Shown here: positions 42,690 through 50,764 of the stretch, piece by piece
Numbering within the stretch: the first letter of the stretch is position 1
Layout of the letters: each line of letters starts with the position of its first letter
From: Planctomycetota bacterium
GTDB taxonomy: Bacteria; Planctomycetota; Phycisphaerae; UBA1845
Direction: 5' to 3'
Assembly: GCA_029558835.1 (NCBI GenBank)
Contig: JAKQDH010000012.1
Coordinates: forward strand, 17,791-81,790
DNA length: 64,000 nucleotides
The notes under the pieces: generated by a model
The model's database searches: none
Told to the model about the DNA's origin: nothing
The model's input: only the letters and a program-made list of their open reading frames with translations
Made by a program: the position numbers and the translations under genes

Positions 42690-44399
42690 ATGGTCCGAAG
42701 ACCCGCCAAACCGAAAGGACCGGGAGCCGCCGCACGTACCCCCGCCGGCCCAGCCTCTGCTGTACCCCCCTCCCTGGCAGGGAGGGGCAAGGGGAGGGTC
42801 GAGTCGCTGGCGCACGATCGCCCCTCCGCCCGCCCGTCGGCGCTGATCGACACCCGCGTCATCTACTGCGGCGACTGTCTCGACCAGCTCCGCAAACTGC
42901 CCGACGGGTGCGTGGACCTGATCTACATCGACCCCCCGTTCAACAGCAACCGCAACTACGAGGTCTTCTGGGGCGAGACGAAGGAGAAGCGGGCCTTCGA
43001 GGACCGGCATGCCTCGACGCAGGCGTACATCGACTACATGCGGCCACGGTGCTTCGAGCTGGCTCGCGTGCTCAAGAAGACCGGCAGCTTGTACTACCAC
43101 TGTGACTGGCATGCTGGGCATTACGTCAAGGTGATGTTGGATCAGCTTCTCGGCGAGAACAACTTCCAGAATATGATCGTCTGGAAGCGCAGCCACGCTC
43201 ACAGCGACACGAAACAAGGCATGTCGCAGTACGGACGCATATGCGACTACCTGTTCTTCTATACGGGCGGCAAACGCTGGACTTGGAACACGCTCTACAA
43301 GCCGTATGATCTGGAGTACCTCGAATCAGAGTACCGCCATGTGGCCGAGGACGAACGACGCTATAAGGAAACTGACGTGACTGCCGCGAAGCCCGGCGGT
43401 GACACCCGCTACGAATGGCGCGTGAAGCGTCTGAAACGCGCCGGCGCCGAATGGGTACCCGATCTTGACGATGAGTGGAAGCATCCTCAACAGGGCATGG
43501 AGTACAAGGCGGTTCGTCCCTACGACCGTCGATACTGGGCGTACTCCAAGCAGAATCTCATCGAGTTCTGGAACGCCGGTAAGCTCACGCACCGATCCAC
43601 CGGAATGCCCCGGCTCATGCAGTTCGCCGACGACATGCCGGGAACCCCGTTGCAGGACCTGTGGAGCGATATCCCACCCATTAGCGCGCTGGCGGCCGAG
43701 CGTCTCGGCTACCCGACGCAGAAGCCGCTGGTACTCCTCGAACGCATCATCAAGATCAGCAGTAACCCCAACGACATCGTCCTCGACGCGTTCTGCGGCT
43801 GCGGAACGGCGTTGGTCGCGGCACAGACTCTCGACCGCCAGTGGATTGGCATCGACATCAGCCCCACGGCCTGCCGCGTCATGGCCAAGCGGCTTCGCGA
43901 CGTGTGCAAGCTGCGTGAGGACGAGACGCTCTGGCGCAGTGGACGCGGCTTTGTCACGCGCGACCTGCCCTGGACGGAAGAGAAGCTGCGCCAGATTCCG
44001 CCGTTCGAGTTCGAGAACTGGGCGGTTATCGCCCTGGGCGGCATCCCCAACAAGGCGCAAGTCGGCGACCTGGGCATCGACGGCCGCATCTTCCCCGCGT
44101 CCGCGATGCCGACCACGGGCGTGAAGAAGAAAGGTGAAACCCACGTCTTTGACGAATTCATGGATGCGTGGTACCCCATCCAGGTTAAACAGAAAGACAA
44201 GGTCGGCCGCCCGGACATCGACGCCTTCGAGACGGCGATGGAACGGGCCAACCGCACCAAGGGCTTCTTCGTGGCCTTTGACTACTCCGCCGATGCCCTG
44301 ACCGAGATCGACCGCTACTTCCGCAAGACCGGCAAGGTGATTGTGCCGCTGACCGTACGGGAGATTCTAGACGAGGAGTTGGCGAAGAAACTGGCGTGA
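42690..44399 (+). CDS. DNA methyltransferase with C-terminal Mrr-like nuclease domain
   Basis: 569 residues from ATG 42690, the first convincing start, though no SD is seen. The first 50 residues are Pro/Ala/Arg-rich and include a family B repeat in frame. From residue 55 comes a beta-class amino-methyltransferase: DLIYIDPPFNSNRNY (motif IV, DPPF at 81-84) precedes the target-recognition region, and motif I, VLDAFCGCGTALVAAQ, comes later, the circularly permuted order of beta enzymes (N6-adenine or N4-cytosine). The last 130 residues carry GDLGIDGRIF, then YPIQVKQKDKVGRPDID, a D-x(n)-(E/Q)-x-K nuclease-like core of the Mrr type. One chain may thus modify and cut. No S subunit or separate R gene is near; the unknown gene at 44469 follows. 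Confidence 0.82.
   Translation: MVRRPAKPKGPGAAARTPAGPASAVPPSLAGRGKGRVESLAHDRPSARPSALIDTRVIYCGDCLDQLRKLPDGCVDLIYIDPPFNSNRNYEVFWGETKEKRAFEDRHASTQAYIDYMRPRCFELARVLKKTGSLYYHCDWHAGHYVKVMLDQLLGENNFQNMIVWKRSHAHSDTKQGMSQYGRICDYLFFYTGGKRWTWNTLYKPYDLEYLESEYRHVAEDERRYKETDVTAAKPGGDTRYEWRVKRLKRAGAEWVPDLDDEWKHPQQGMEYKAVRPYDRRYWAYSKQNLIEFWNAGKLTHRSTGMPRLMQFADDMPGTPLQDLWSDIPPISALAAERLGYPTQKPLVLLERIIKISSNPNDIVLDAFCGCGTALVAAQTLDRQWIGIDISPTACRVMAKRLRDVCKLREDETLWRSGRGFVTRDLPWTEEKLRQIPPFEFENWAVIALGGIPNKAQVGDLGIDGRIFPASAMPTTGVKKKGETHVFDEFMDAWYPIQVKQKDKVGRPDIDAFETAMERANRTKGFFVAFDYSADALTEIDRYFRKTGKVIVPLTVREILDEELAKKLA
42764..42800. repeat. Family B-like repeat in the methyltransferase gene
   Basis: CCCCCCTCCCTGGCAGGGAG then GGGCAAGGGGAGGGTCG; CCCTCCCTG pairs with CAGGGAGGG. 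It lies in frame near the start of the methyltransferase gene and encodes about PPSLAGRGKGR. It may be outside the true gene if translation starts later. Confidence 0.55.
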
Positions 44400-44468
44400 A
44401 CCCCGGCGCTGCGCGATCTCGCGGTTATGAGTTGCGCCCCGGATTTCTTGCGACCTTGGAGGTGCATC

Positions 44469-44960
44469 GTGCCGAAACCGCCACACGAAGTCGAGCAGTG
44501 GGTCGCTGACATGTACCAGCTGGCCACCGCGTTCGAAGCCCTGGCGGAGGATGCACCGCCGGACAAGTGCTTCGGGCCCGACCTTTGGGACTGCTACCCC
44601 AACCTTGGCGACCCCTCGCCTGAGACGCTACCGCAGCGTGTGACGCGACAAGGCCTCGAAAGGCAACGTGCAGCCGCGGATCGCGCCGCAGAAGCGTACT
44701 TGCAGCGCCACAACGCGAAGCTTCAAGATGCGCGCCGCCTTGCAACCGCGCTGTGGAACTACTCCGAACTCCGGCCCACTACGCGAGCCCTGCAACGTCT
44801 GATCGACGATACCGAGGGTATGGCAGACGTCCGGGACGTGGGCGGCTTCGCGGGCCAGAACGGGCCGGGAGCAAAGTACAAAGCTCTGGGCAAGCGGTGG
44901 GACGAAGAGGCCAACAAACGCAGCAGACCTCGCCGGAAGCCACTTCGTCTGCGCCTGTGA
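44469..44960 (+). CDS. Unknown protein next to the methyltransferase
   Basis: A 163-residue protein from GTG 44469, chosen because GGAGG lies six bases before it. Most of it is helical and charged (QGLERQRAAADRAAEAYLQR, TRALQRLIDDTEGMADVRDV). The C-terminus is very basic (KRSRPRRKPLRLRL), suggesting nucleic-acid contact. The gene starts 69 bases after the methyltransferase stop, on the same strand, so it is probably co-expressed. I do not recognise a family. A role in the restriction-modification unit, such as a small nuclease-control or specificity helper, is only a guess from position. Confidence 0.6.
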   Translation: MPKPPHEVEQWVADMYQLATAFEALAEDAPPDKCFGPDLWDCYPNLGDPSPETLPQRVTRQGLERQRAAADRAAEAYLQRHNAKLQDARRLATALWNYSELRPTTRALQRLIDDTEGMADVRDVGGFAGQNGPGAKYKALGKRWDEEANKRSRPRRKPLRLRL

Positions 44961-45384
44961 GGTCCTGCTGGTGCGACAGTCCTTTCTCCGACCGCGTCCG
45001 GGGGAATCCCTTCCCGCGAAGCTCAGTTGCTGGGCAAGCTCCCGGTGAGCGCCCCCGGACCGGCGTCTACTTCGAGGCGGGCTTCGCCTGCAGAGTTGAG
45101 ATCCCAGTGATCCGCACATGCGAAAAAGAGGACTTCCACGACGCGCATTTCGACGCCGGACAGCTCAACCACGCATTGTGGACGAACGCGGAAGAACTTC
45201 GACGAAAGCTTCGTTACCGGATCGTTGGTACCGTCGCCTTGGGGGCGCATCCGTCGCCAAGCGGGCACAGGGCGGAGATTGGTGATCCTCGCATAGCAGG
45301 TGAATCCGGAGACTGAGGTCCCTGGAGAATGGCCTGTGAGTTTCGCTTGCTGCTCCTGCCCGGAGGGCGGACGGAGTCGGCCGC
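44961..45384. other. Region before the transposase remnant
   Basis: About 420 bases with no convincing gene. Codon use and open frames look random, as if the region is decaying. GGCGGGCTTCGCCTGC (45079-45094) is a short palindrome. Confidence 0.45.
45318..45374. repeat. Family D REP-like repeat, left of the transposase remnant
   Basis: GTCCCTGG at its left and CCCGGAGGGCGG at its right (45359-45370) match the two halves of the REP-like repeats at 45711, 51867 and 52101, but the first hairpin is incomplete. The right half doubles as the left terminal arm of the RAYT element. Confidence 0.55.
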
Positions 45385-45673
45385 GTGCCCAGCGCCTGGA
45401 CCCAGGACTTCTATCACGCACTCTTGGGCACCAAGGAGCGCACTGGGCTCGTCACGCCCGAGTGAGAGATGCGCCTCTACCCGTTCATCGGTGGCACCGT
45501 GTGTGACCTGCGCTGGACGCTGCTGGCGATCAATGGCATGCGCGACAGTGTGCACCTGCCGAAGAAGCACCATCGACGGCAGGACTTCAGGACGGAGTTT
45601 CTGGAGTTGCTGCGCAGGCATGGGATCGAGTTTGATGAAAGCCAGGTGTTAGTGTGAAGCCCGTCCGCCCTCC
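45362..45673 (+). mobile_element. Remnant of an IS200/IS605-like RAYT element
   Basis: The transposase remnant is bracketed by a perfect 13-base inverted repeat, GGAGGGCGGACGG (45362-45374) and CCGTCCGCCCTCC (45661-45673). The left arm ends ten bases before the transposase start and the right arm begins three bases after its stop. REP-like copies of family D lie just outside on both sides. This is the layout of a RAYT (REP-associated tyrosine transposase) with its REP sequences. Confidence 0.65.
45385..45657 (+). pseudogene. Degraded RAYT/IS200-family transposase
   Basis: From GTG 45385 the frame reads PSAWTQDFYHALLGTKERTG LVTPE, then TGA (45463-45465), then continues in the same frame as EMRLYPFIGGTVCDLRWTLL, AINGMRDSVHLPK and HHRRQDFRTEFLELLRRHGI EFDE. 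The first part fits the N-terminus of Y1-type transposases (H-VFSTK-R-LI-P), the HVHL-like SVHL marks the metal site, and the last part is the typical C-terminal EEHHRxxxF-EFxxLLxxHGIEFDE. The TGA probably replaces a Trp codon. Between HL and HH about 60-80 residues are missing, including the catalytic Tyr, and the second His of HUH has become Ser. It cannot be an active transposase. Confidence 0.75.
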
Positions 45674-45710
45674 AGGCGGGGAGAGAGAGAGAAGGAAAAG
45701 GCCGGTCCGA

Positions 45711-45762
45711 TTCCCAGGGACTCGAAGTCCCTGGCAACGCTCGTGCGCCCTCCGGGCGGGGA
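45711..45762. repeat. Family D REP-like repeat
   Basis: Hairpin one: CCAGGGACTCGAAGTCCCTGG. Hairpin two: CGCCCTCCGGGCGGG, about 13 bases later. (The first palindrome is 21 bases with a one-base centre.) It lies about 40 bases right of the RAYT remnant. Confidence 0.75.
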
Positions 45763-45808
45763 GTGGGATGGGGACTCCCAAATCGGGCAGGGGATGACCC
45801 AAGTCCAG

Positions 45809-45848
45809 CAGCCGGGGACCGAAGTCCCTGGCAAGCGGCGCCCGCCGC
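45809..45848. repeat. Family D REP-like repeat, shorter copy
   Basis: GGGGACCGAAGTCCCTGGCA followed by GCGGCGCCCGCCGC. The first hairpin has lost a few bases and the second is a different palindrome (GCGGCGCCCGCCGC). Confidence 0.6.
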
Positions 45849-46107
45849 TTACTCCACGCGTTAACGGGTCCGGCACACGGGGGCCTGACCGAGACCGGGG
45901 TCTTCCGGGCGAGCCCGTCTTTCGTCTTACGCCTGTCGGATGTTGTCAGGCCTTGTGCGATGCTGCTCCTGCCTGCGGACGACGGCCCGTGCAATCCGCT
46001 TTCGGCTTTATAATGGCTAACTTGCTGCCACTCTGGTACGTCTCAAGGGTGCAGGTTTCCGGTCGACGCTCTCGCGGGTACCGGCTGCATGTCCAGAGGG
46101 TGAAGGG
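45849..46107. other. Leader region of the Yip1/MacAB operon
   Basis: No gene is visible. The TATAAT at 46009 is the main feature. The following 90 bases contain no obvious attenuator. Confidence 0.4.
46009..46014 (+). promoter_or_regulatory. TATAAT -10 box ahead of the export operon
   Basis: A perfect TATAAT in GC-rich DNA, about 94 bases before the TTG start at 46108. No good -35 is seen at the normal distance (CCCGTG or so), so the promoter may be activator-dependent. It fits transcription of the four rightward genes 46108-50526. Confidence 0.4.
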
Positions 46108-46914
46108 TTGTCCGAGCTGGTGGATACTACCCGGCGCAGAACGGTAGGGGTGCGGGATGTCCCCTGGGTATTCCTCGCCCCGCGCCGGCTCTTTGCCCGC
46201 GTGGAGGATGTGGCCGCCTACGGCTGGCCGCTGGTGCTGCTGCTGACGGCCGTCACCCTCGTCGGCCAGGCGACGGTCCTCACCGGCCTGATCGACCGCG
46301 AGGTGGACCGCCAAGTCCTCGACCAGATCGCCCAGATCGACCGCCAGCAGCGCGACGTCGTCGAACGCTCCGAGCTGCGCCGCCTGTACGAGCATGAGCG
46401 AAAGCAGGGGGAGTTCAGGAAGTTCCTGGCGCGGCTCCAGGTCATCGTGGCCGAGCCGGTGAAGGCATTGACGGCCGTGCTGCTGGTGGCGGCCGCGCTG
46501 TACGGCGTGGTGGCCCTGACGGGACGCAAGGCCGAGTGGCATACGCTGCTGACCATCTGCGTCTACGCCGGCTTCATTGACCTGGCGCGCCTGCTGTTTG
46601 AACTGGTGCTGATGCTCAGCTTCGGCACGCTGGAGGTGTACACCTCGCCGGCCATCGGGGCACGCTGGCTGCTCAAAGGGGCGGGCGATCTCCAGCCGTC
46701 GGTGCTGGCGGCCGTGTCGGGAGCGCTGTCGGGGCTGGATCCGTTCCGAATCTGGTTCTGGGCGGTAGTGGCCATTGGCTTGCTTACCACCGCCCAGTTG
46801 AGTCGCCGACGGGCCTGGATCGTCTGCGGCCTGTGTTGGCTGGCGGCCACGGGGAGCCGGGCCGCGCTCGCGGTGGCTGCGGCCACCCAGGCAGCCCGGG
46901 CGGCGGCCGGCTAG
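46108..46914 (+). CDS. Yip1-family membrane protein
   Basis: About 268 residues with five hydrophobic segments (YGWPLVLLLTAVTLVGQATV, ALTAVLLVAAALYGVVAL, LLTICVYAGFIDLARLLFEL, FWAVVAIGLLTTAQL, ALAVAAATQAARAAAG). The layout and spacing resemble bacterial Yip1-domain proteins. The start is uncertain: TTG 46108 follows an AGGG-rich stretch (CAGAGGGTGAAGGG), and a GTG at 46120 is the next choice; no ATG is available in frame. Between segments 1 and 2 is a long charged loop with a coiled coil (VDRQVLDQIAQIDRQQRDVV). It lies 80 bases before the MacA-like gene, on the same strand, and Yip1-type proteins are often found next to such ABC exporters in planctomycetes. Confidence 0.75.
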   Translation: MSELVDTTRRRTVGVRDVPWVFLAPRRLFARVEDVAAYGWPLVLLLTAVTLVGQATVLTGLIDREVDRQVLDQIAQIDRQQRDVVERSELRRLYEHERKQGEFRKFLARLQVIVAEPVKALTAVLLVAAALYGVVALTGRKAEWHTLLTICVYAGFIDLARLLFELVLMLSFGTLEVYTSPAIGARWLLKGAGDLQPSVLAAVSGALSGLDPFRIWFWAVVAIGLLTTAQLSRRRAWIVCGLCWLAATGSRAALAVAAATQAARAAAG

Positions 46915-46994
46915 GGCGGGCTCTGCCTGCCGGAGCGCCGGGTCCGCACGGGGGCGGCGGGTAGAACCCGCCCTACGTCGGAGGGAATGTTGCC

Positions 46995-48467
46995 ATGAAG
47001 ACCCTCATCGGAATTGTGGTACTCGGCTTGGCCGTCGGCGGGCTGTACGTGCTCAACAGCGTCGCCCGCGACAAGGACGGGCAGAGTCTGCTGCACGTCG
47101 CCAAGCCGATCGAAGTCCCGGTCGATATGGCCGAGCCCCAGCAGCGCGACATCGTCCGCGTCGTGCAGGCCCCCGGCGAGGTGGAGCCCTTCGCCGAAGT
47201 GGACATCAGCGCCGAAGTCGTCGCCAAGATCCTTGAGATGCCGGTGGAAGAGGGCGACTCCGTAACGCAGGGACAACTGCTGTGCCGCCTGGATGATGCC
47301 GATTACCGTGCCCGCGTCCTCTCGCGCGAGGCGAACGTTGCCAAGCTGCGGGCGGCCGTCGCGCAAGCGGAGGCGGACCAGGAGAAAGCCCAACGCGACT
47401 GCGACCGCCAGAAACGCCTCAGTGAGTCGAACGCCACGTCGAACCTGGAGATGGCCGACTATTACCTCGTGCTCATCCGCGCCCGGGCTGCCCTGGAAAT
47501 GCGCAAGCAGGAGCTCATCGAGGCCGAGGCCGCCCTGCAATCCGCCCGCGAGGACCTCGCCAAGACGGTCATTACCGCCCCGCTCACCGGCGTGATCTCG
47601 CAGCTTTTTGCCAAGCAGGGCGAGGTCGTCATCACGGGGACGATGAACAATCCCGGTACCCGCATCATGGTCGTCAGCGACTTGTCGAAGATGCAGGTCC
47701 GCTGCCGGGTGGACGAGACCGATGCTCCACTGGTCAAGACCGACCAGCCCGCCTGGATCTACCTGCAATCCGACACGCGCAAGAGCGTACCCGGCAACGT
47801 CCTCCGCGTGGCCACCAAGGGCACCAAGCCGCTCGGACGCGACGTCGTCACCTTCGAGACCCTCGTCCTCATCACCGGCAACGACCCCCGCGTCAGGCCC
47901 GGCATGACGGCGAACGTCGAGATCGAGGTCGCCCGCCAGGAGAACGCCCTGACCATCCCGCTCCAGGCCGTCGTCAACCGCAAGCGCAACGACCTGCCCA
48001 AGCCGCTGATTGAGGAATACGATCGCCAGGTCGCCCAGCGCGGACAGGGGGTCAGCCAGAACCTGGCCGAGTACGTCAAACTCGTCTTCTGCGTCGAGGA
48101 GGGCAAGGCCTACCCGCACCTCGTGGAGACCGGCATCAGCGACGCCACGCGTGTGCAGGTCACCTCGGGGCTCACTCCCACGTCGAAGATCGTGGTCGGC
48201 CCCTACCGCAGCCTGGACCAACTGAAAGACGGAGCGCCGGTCAAGCCGGCCGAGCCGCCGCCGGGTACGCCGCAACCTGCCACCGAGGCAGCCGCGGAGG
48301 ATGCCGCGAAAGGCGATGCCGCTTCGAGGGAGAACGCGCCGGCCGACAATGCCCCGCCGGCCGAGGACGCCCCCCCGGCAAAGGAGAGTGCACCGGCCGA
48401 CGGTGAGTCGGAAAACGCCGCGGCCGACTCGTCAACCCCGCCTGCCGGCACGGAGCGCACCGAATGA
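46995..48467 (+). CDS. MacA-like periplasmic adaptor (HlyD/RND family)
   Basis: A 490-residue adaptor connecting an inner-membrane ABC permease to the outside. ATG 46995 is preceded by GGAGGG. One N-terminal membrane anchor (TLIGIVVLGLAVGGLYVLNS) is followed by the split biotinyl-lipoyl domain (VQAPGEVEPFAEVDISAEVV and APLTGVISQLFAKQGEVVIT), a helical hairpin of about 80 residues (LRAAVAQAEADQEKAQRDCD ... REDLAKTVI) and beta-barrel/MP domains (VKTDQPAWIYLQSDT, GLTPTSKIVVGPYRSLDQL). The C-terminal 60 residues are Ala/Pro/Glu/Asp-rich and probably disordered, an unusual addition. Its stop overlaps the next start (ATGA), so the operon is translationally coupled. Confidence 0.92.
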   Translation: MKTLIGIVVLGLAVGGLYVLNSVARDKDGQSLLHVAKPIEVPVDMAEPQQRDIVRVVQAPGEVEPFAEVDISAEVVAKILEMPVEEGDSVTQGQLLCRLDDADYRARVLSREANVAKLRAAVAQAEADQEKAQRDCDRQKRLSESNATSNLEMADYYLVLIRARAALEMRKQELIEAEAALQSAREDLAKTVITAPLTGVISQLFAKQGEVVITGTMNNPGTRIMVVSDLSKMQVRCRVDETDAPLVKTDQPAWIYLQSDTRKSVPGNVLRVATKGTKPLGRDVVTFETLVLITGNDPRVRPGMTANVEIEVARQENALTIPLQAVVNRKRNDLPKPLIEEYDRQVAQRGQGVSQNLAEYVKLVFCVEEGKAYPHLVETGISDATRVQVTSGLTPTSKIVVGPYRSLDQLKDGAPVKPAEPPPGTPQPATEAAAEDAAKGDAASRENAPADNAPPAEDAPPAKESAPADGESENAAADSSTPPAGTERTE

Positions 48468-49258
48468 TCGCCACGCCCCCCATCCGCGCCGTGCCCTCGC
48501 CGCCGGTGATCGAACTCGTCGATCTGCACAAGGTCTACCGCGTCGGCGTCGAGCTCGTGCACGCCCTGCAAGGCATCACCCTGACCATCCAGGAGAACGA
48601 ATACGTCGCCATCATGGGACCTTCCGGCTCCGGCAAGAGCACGCTGATGAACATCCTCGGTTGTCTCGACGTGCCGACCGGCGGCGACTACCGCCTGCGC
48701 GGTCAGGACGTCTCACGCCTGTCGCAATCGAAGTTGGCGCTCATCCGCGGGCGGCAGATCGGTTTCGTCTTCCAGTCCTTCGAGTTGCTGCCGCGCACGA
48801 CCGCGCTGAAGAACGTCGAGCTGCCCATGACCTACAGCGGCGTCCGGCACCGCCGGCGCCGCGCCCTCGAGGCTCTCAAGCGCGTCAACCTGCTGGACCG
48901 CGCTCACCACCATCCGAACCAACTGTCCGGCGGACAGAAGCAGCGCGTCGCGCTCGCCCGCGCCCTTGCCCAACAGCCGGATATCATCCTTGCCGACGAG
49001 CCCACCGGGAACCTCGACAGCGCCACCGGCGAGGAGATCATGGCCGTCTTCGACAGCCTCCATGCCGAGGGCCAGACCCTGATCATCGTCACCCACGAGG
49101 ACCACATCGCCCGCCGCTGCCGGCGCATCATCCGGCTCATCGACGGCCGCATCGTGCTGGATACCGCCCGCGGTGACGTGTGGTCGCCGACCACGCCGAC
49201 GCTGACCGCCGCCCCGGCCGGCGCGCCCGTCCCGTCGTCCACGGAGGGCACGCCATGA
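48464..49258 (+). CDS. ABC transporter ATP-binding protein (MacB/LolD type)
   Basis: A 264-residue ATPase. Motifs: MGPSGSGKSTLMNILGC (Walker A), QIGFVFQSFELLPR (Q-loop), LSGGQKQRVALARALA (signature and helix), IILADEPTGNLDSATG (Walker B and D-loop) and IIVTHEDHIA (H-loop). The DEPTGNLDS form is typical of the MacB/LolD/FtsE class that drives mechanotransmission with FtsX-type permeases. The C-terminal 35 residues are Thr/Ala/Pro-rich. Start ATG 48464 overlaps the previous stop, and its stop overlaps the permease start at 49255 (ATGA). Confidence 0.95.
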   Translation: MIATPPIRAVPSPPVIELVDLHKVYRVGVELVHALQGITLTIQENEYVAIMGPSGSGKSTLMNILGCLDVPTGGDYRLRGQDVSRLSQSKLALIRGRQIGFVFQSFELLPRTTALKNVELPMTYSGVRHRRRRALEALKRVNLLDRAHHHPNQLSGGQKQRVALARALAQQPDIILADEPTGNLDSATGEEIMAVFDSLHAEGQTLIIVTHEDHIARRCRRIIRLIDGRIVLDTARGDVWSPTTPTLTAAPAGAPVPSSTEGTP

Positions 49259-50526
49259 GGAAACTGGGACGCTGGTTGTGGGCCGGCGTGCTTTTTCTGC
49301 CGCACCTCATCGGCAGCGTGGTCCGCAGCGTGCCCACCGCGCTCGTGCAGATTTGGGCGAACAAGATCCGCGCGCTGCTGACCGTGCTGGGCATCATCAT
49401 CGCGGTGACTTCGATCATTACAGTGGTGTCGCTGGTGGAGGGGTTCGGCAACTACGTGACGAACTTCCTGCGCGGGCTGGGCACCAACATGATGATCGTC
49501 TACCCGGAGTGGGTGCGCGGACCGCGCGGGGAGTTCTTGCGCCGGGCGGAAATGGACATCGACGACATCCACGCCGTCGACGCCGGGGCGCCGGCCATTC
49601 GCCGCACTTCACCGCTGGTGTGGAGTTCCGCCACCATCGAATACGGTCGGCAGCAGGTCACCAACGTCCAGCTTCGCGGCACCAACGAGGCCTTTCAGCC
49701 CATCCGCAACTTCTACGTCGATGCCGGGCGCTTCTTCGGCGCCGTGGACGTGGAGAACGGCTCCGCGGTGTGCGTGCTGGGCCGGGAAATCCTGCGCAAG
49801 CTCGAATGCGATGAGTCCATCGTCGGCGACTACGTCCACCTCGACGGCCAGCGCTTTCAGGTCATCGGCCTGCTCGAATCCAAGGGCAGCTTCATGGGTG
49901 AGAACCAGGATGAGACCATCATCATCCCCTGGACGATGGCCGTGAAGCTCAACCCCTATGCCCGCACCCACCTGGCCTTCTACGTCGAAGCCATGAGCGA
50001 GCCGCAGATTCCCGACGCCGAGGGGCAGCTCGTCCGCATTCTCCGCCAGCGCCACGGCATCAAGCCCGGCGAGGCCAACGACTTCGGCGCCTTCAAGCAG
50101 GACCAGATCCTCCAGCAGTTCAACCAGGTCCGCGTCATCGCCACCAGCGTGCTCGCCGGCATCGTCAGCATCTCCCTGCTGGTCGGCGGCATCGGGATCA
50201 TGAACGTGATGCTGGTTTCGGTGACCGAGCGCACGCGCGAGATCGGCCTCCGCAAGAGCGTCGGGGCCCGCCGGCGCGACATCCTCACCCAGTTCCTCAC
50301 CGAGGCGGTCGTGCTCAGCACGGTGGGCGGGGCGATCGGCATCGCCCTCGGCTACGGCTTCACCCACCTCGCCTCGCTGCACCCGGACATGGTGGAGGTC
50401 ACCGTGCCGCTCTGGAGCGTGCTGCTGGCCCTGGGTTTCTCGGCGGCCGTCGGCATCTTCTTCGGCATCATCCCCGCCTTCAAGGCCGCCATCATCCACC
50501 CCATCGACGCCCTGCGGCACGAGTAA
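49255..50526 (+). CDS. FtsX/MacB-like ABC permease
   Basis: A 423-residue permease with four membrane segments. TM1 (ALLTVLGIIIAVTSIITVVS) follows a cytoplasmic start; a large extracytoplasmic MacB_PCD domain (about 80-290) comes next, with NVQLRGTNEAFQPIRNFYVD and DETIIIPWTMAVKLNPYART; then the FtsX domain with SVLAGIVSISLLVGGIGIMN, the conserved TERTREIGLRKSVGARRRDI coupling segment, and two more helices. This fits the half-permease of a MacAB-type exporter of lipoproteins, peptides or toxins. ATG 49255 is fixed by the ATGA overlap with the ATPase stop. The substrate is not known. Confidence 0.93.
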   Translation: MRKLGRWLWAGVLFLPHLIGSVVRSVPTALVQIWANKIRALLTVLGIIIAVTSIITVVSLVEGFGNYVTNFLRGLGTNMMIVYPEWVRGPRGEFLRRAEMDIDDIHAVDAGAPAIRRTSPLVWSSATIEYGRQQVTNVQLRGTNEAFQPIRNFYVDAGRFFGAVDVENGSAVCVLGREILRKLECDESIVGDYVHLDGQRFQVIGLLESKGSFMGENQDETIIIPWTMAVKLNPYARTHLAFYVEAMSEPQIPDAEGQLVRILRQRHGIKPGEANDFGAFKQDQILQQFNQVRVIATSVLAGIVSISLLVGGIGIMNVMLVSVTERTREIGLRKSVGARRRDILTQFLTEAVVLSTVGGAIGIALGYGFTHLASLHPDMVEVTVPLWSVLLALGFSAAVGIFFGIIPAFKAAIIHPIDALRHE

Positions 50527-50577
50527 GGCGTGCCCCAAGCGGCGCGCGATCCAAGCCGCGGGCGTCTTCGGAGCCGC

Positions 50578-50654
50578 GGGCGCAAGCCCACGGACACGGA
50601 CCCTCGTTCGCCGCCCGAAGCGCACTCGCCTCCCGTGTCACCGGGCTTGCGCCC
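50578..50654. terminator. Long hairpin after the export operon
   Basis: GGGCGCAAGCCC (50578-50589) and GGGCTTGCGCCC (50643-50654) are perfect 12-base arms, and CACGGACACGG/CCGTGTCACCG extends the pairing partly inwards. It starts about 50 bases after the permease stop. No T-run follows, so if it ends transcription it is not a classical intrinsic terminator. It may equally be another dispersed repeat. Confidence 0.45.
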
Positions 50655-50706
50655 GGTGCTCTGATAACCATCGGGAAGCGCAGCAATCCTCGTCGCCGCG
50701 TCAGTG

Positions 50707-50712
50707 TATAAT
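50707..50712 (+). promoter_or_regulatory. TATAAT -10 box
   Basis: A perfect TATAAT (GTGTATAATGC), 53 bases before the ATG at 50765. As with the one at 46009, no good -35 is found. It is the only strong -10 in this intergenic stretch. Confidence 0.4.
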
Positions 50713-50764
50713 GCGGTACGGACGCTGCGCCGGTGGGTGAACATCCGGCGTCGCGTCTCAGCGA

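Noticed and set aside
46009..46014. Full promoter at 46009
   Set aside because: Only the -10 box is good, so it is listed as a low-confidence box and not as a complete promoter.
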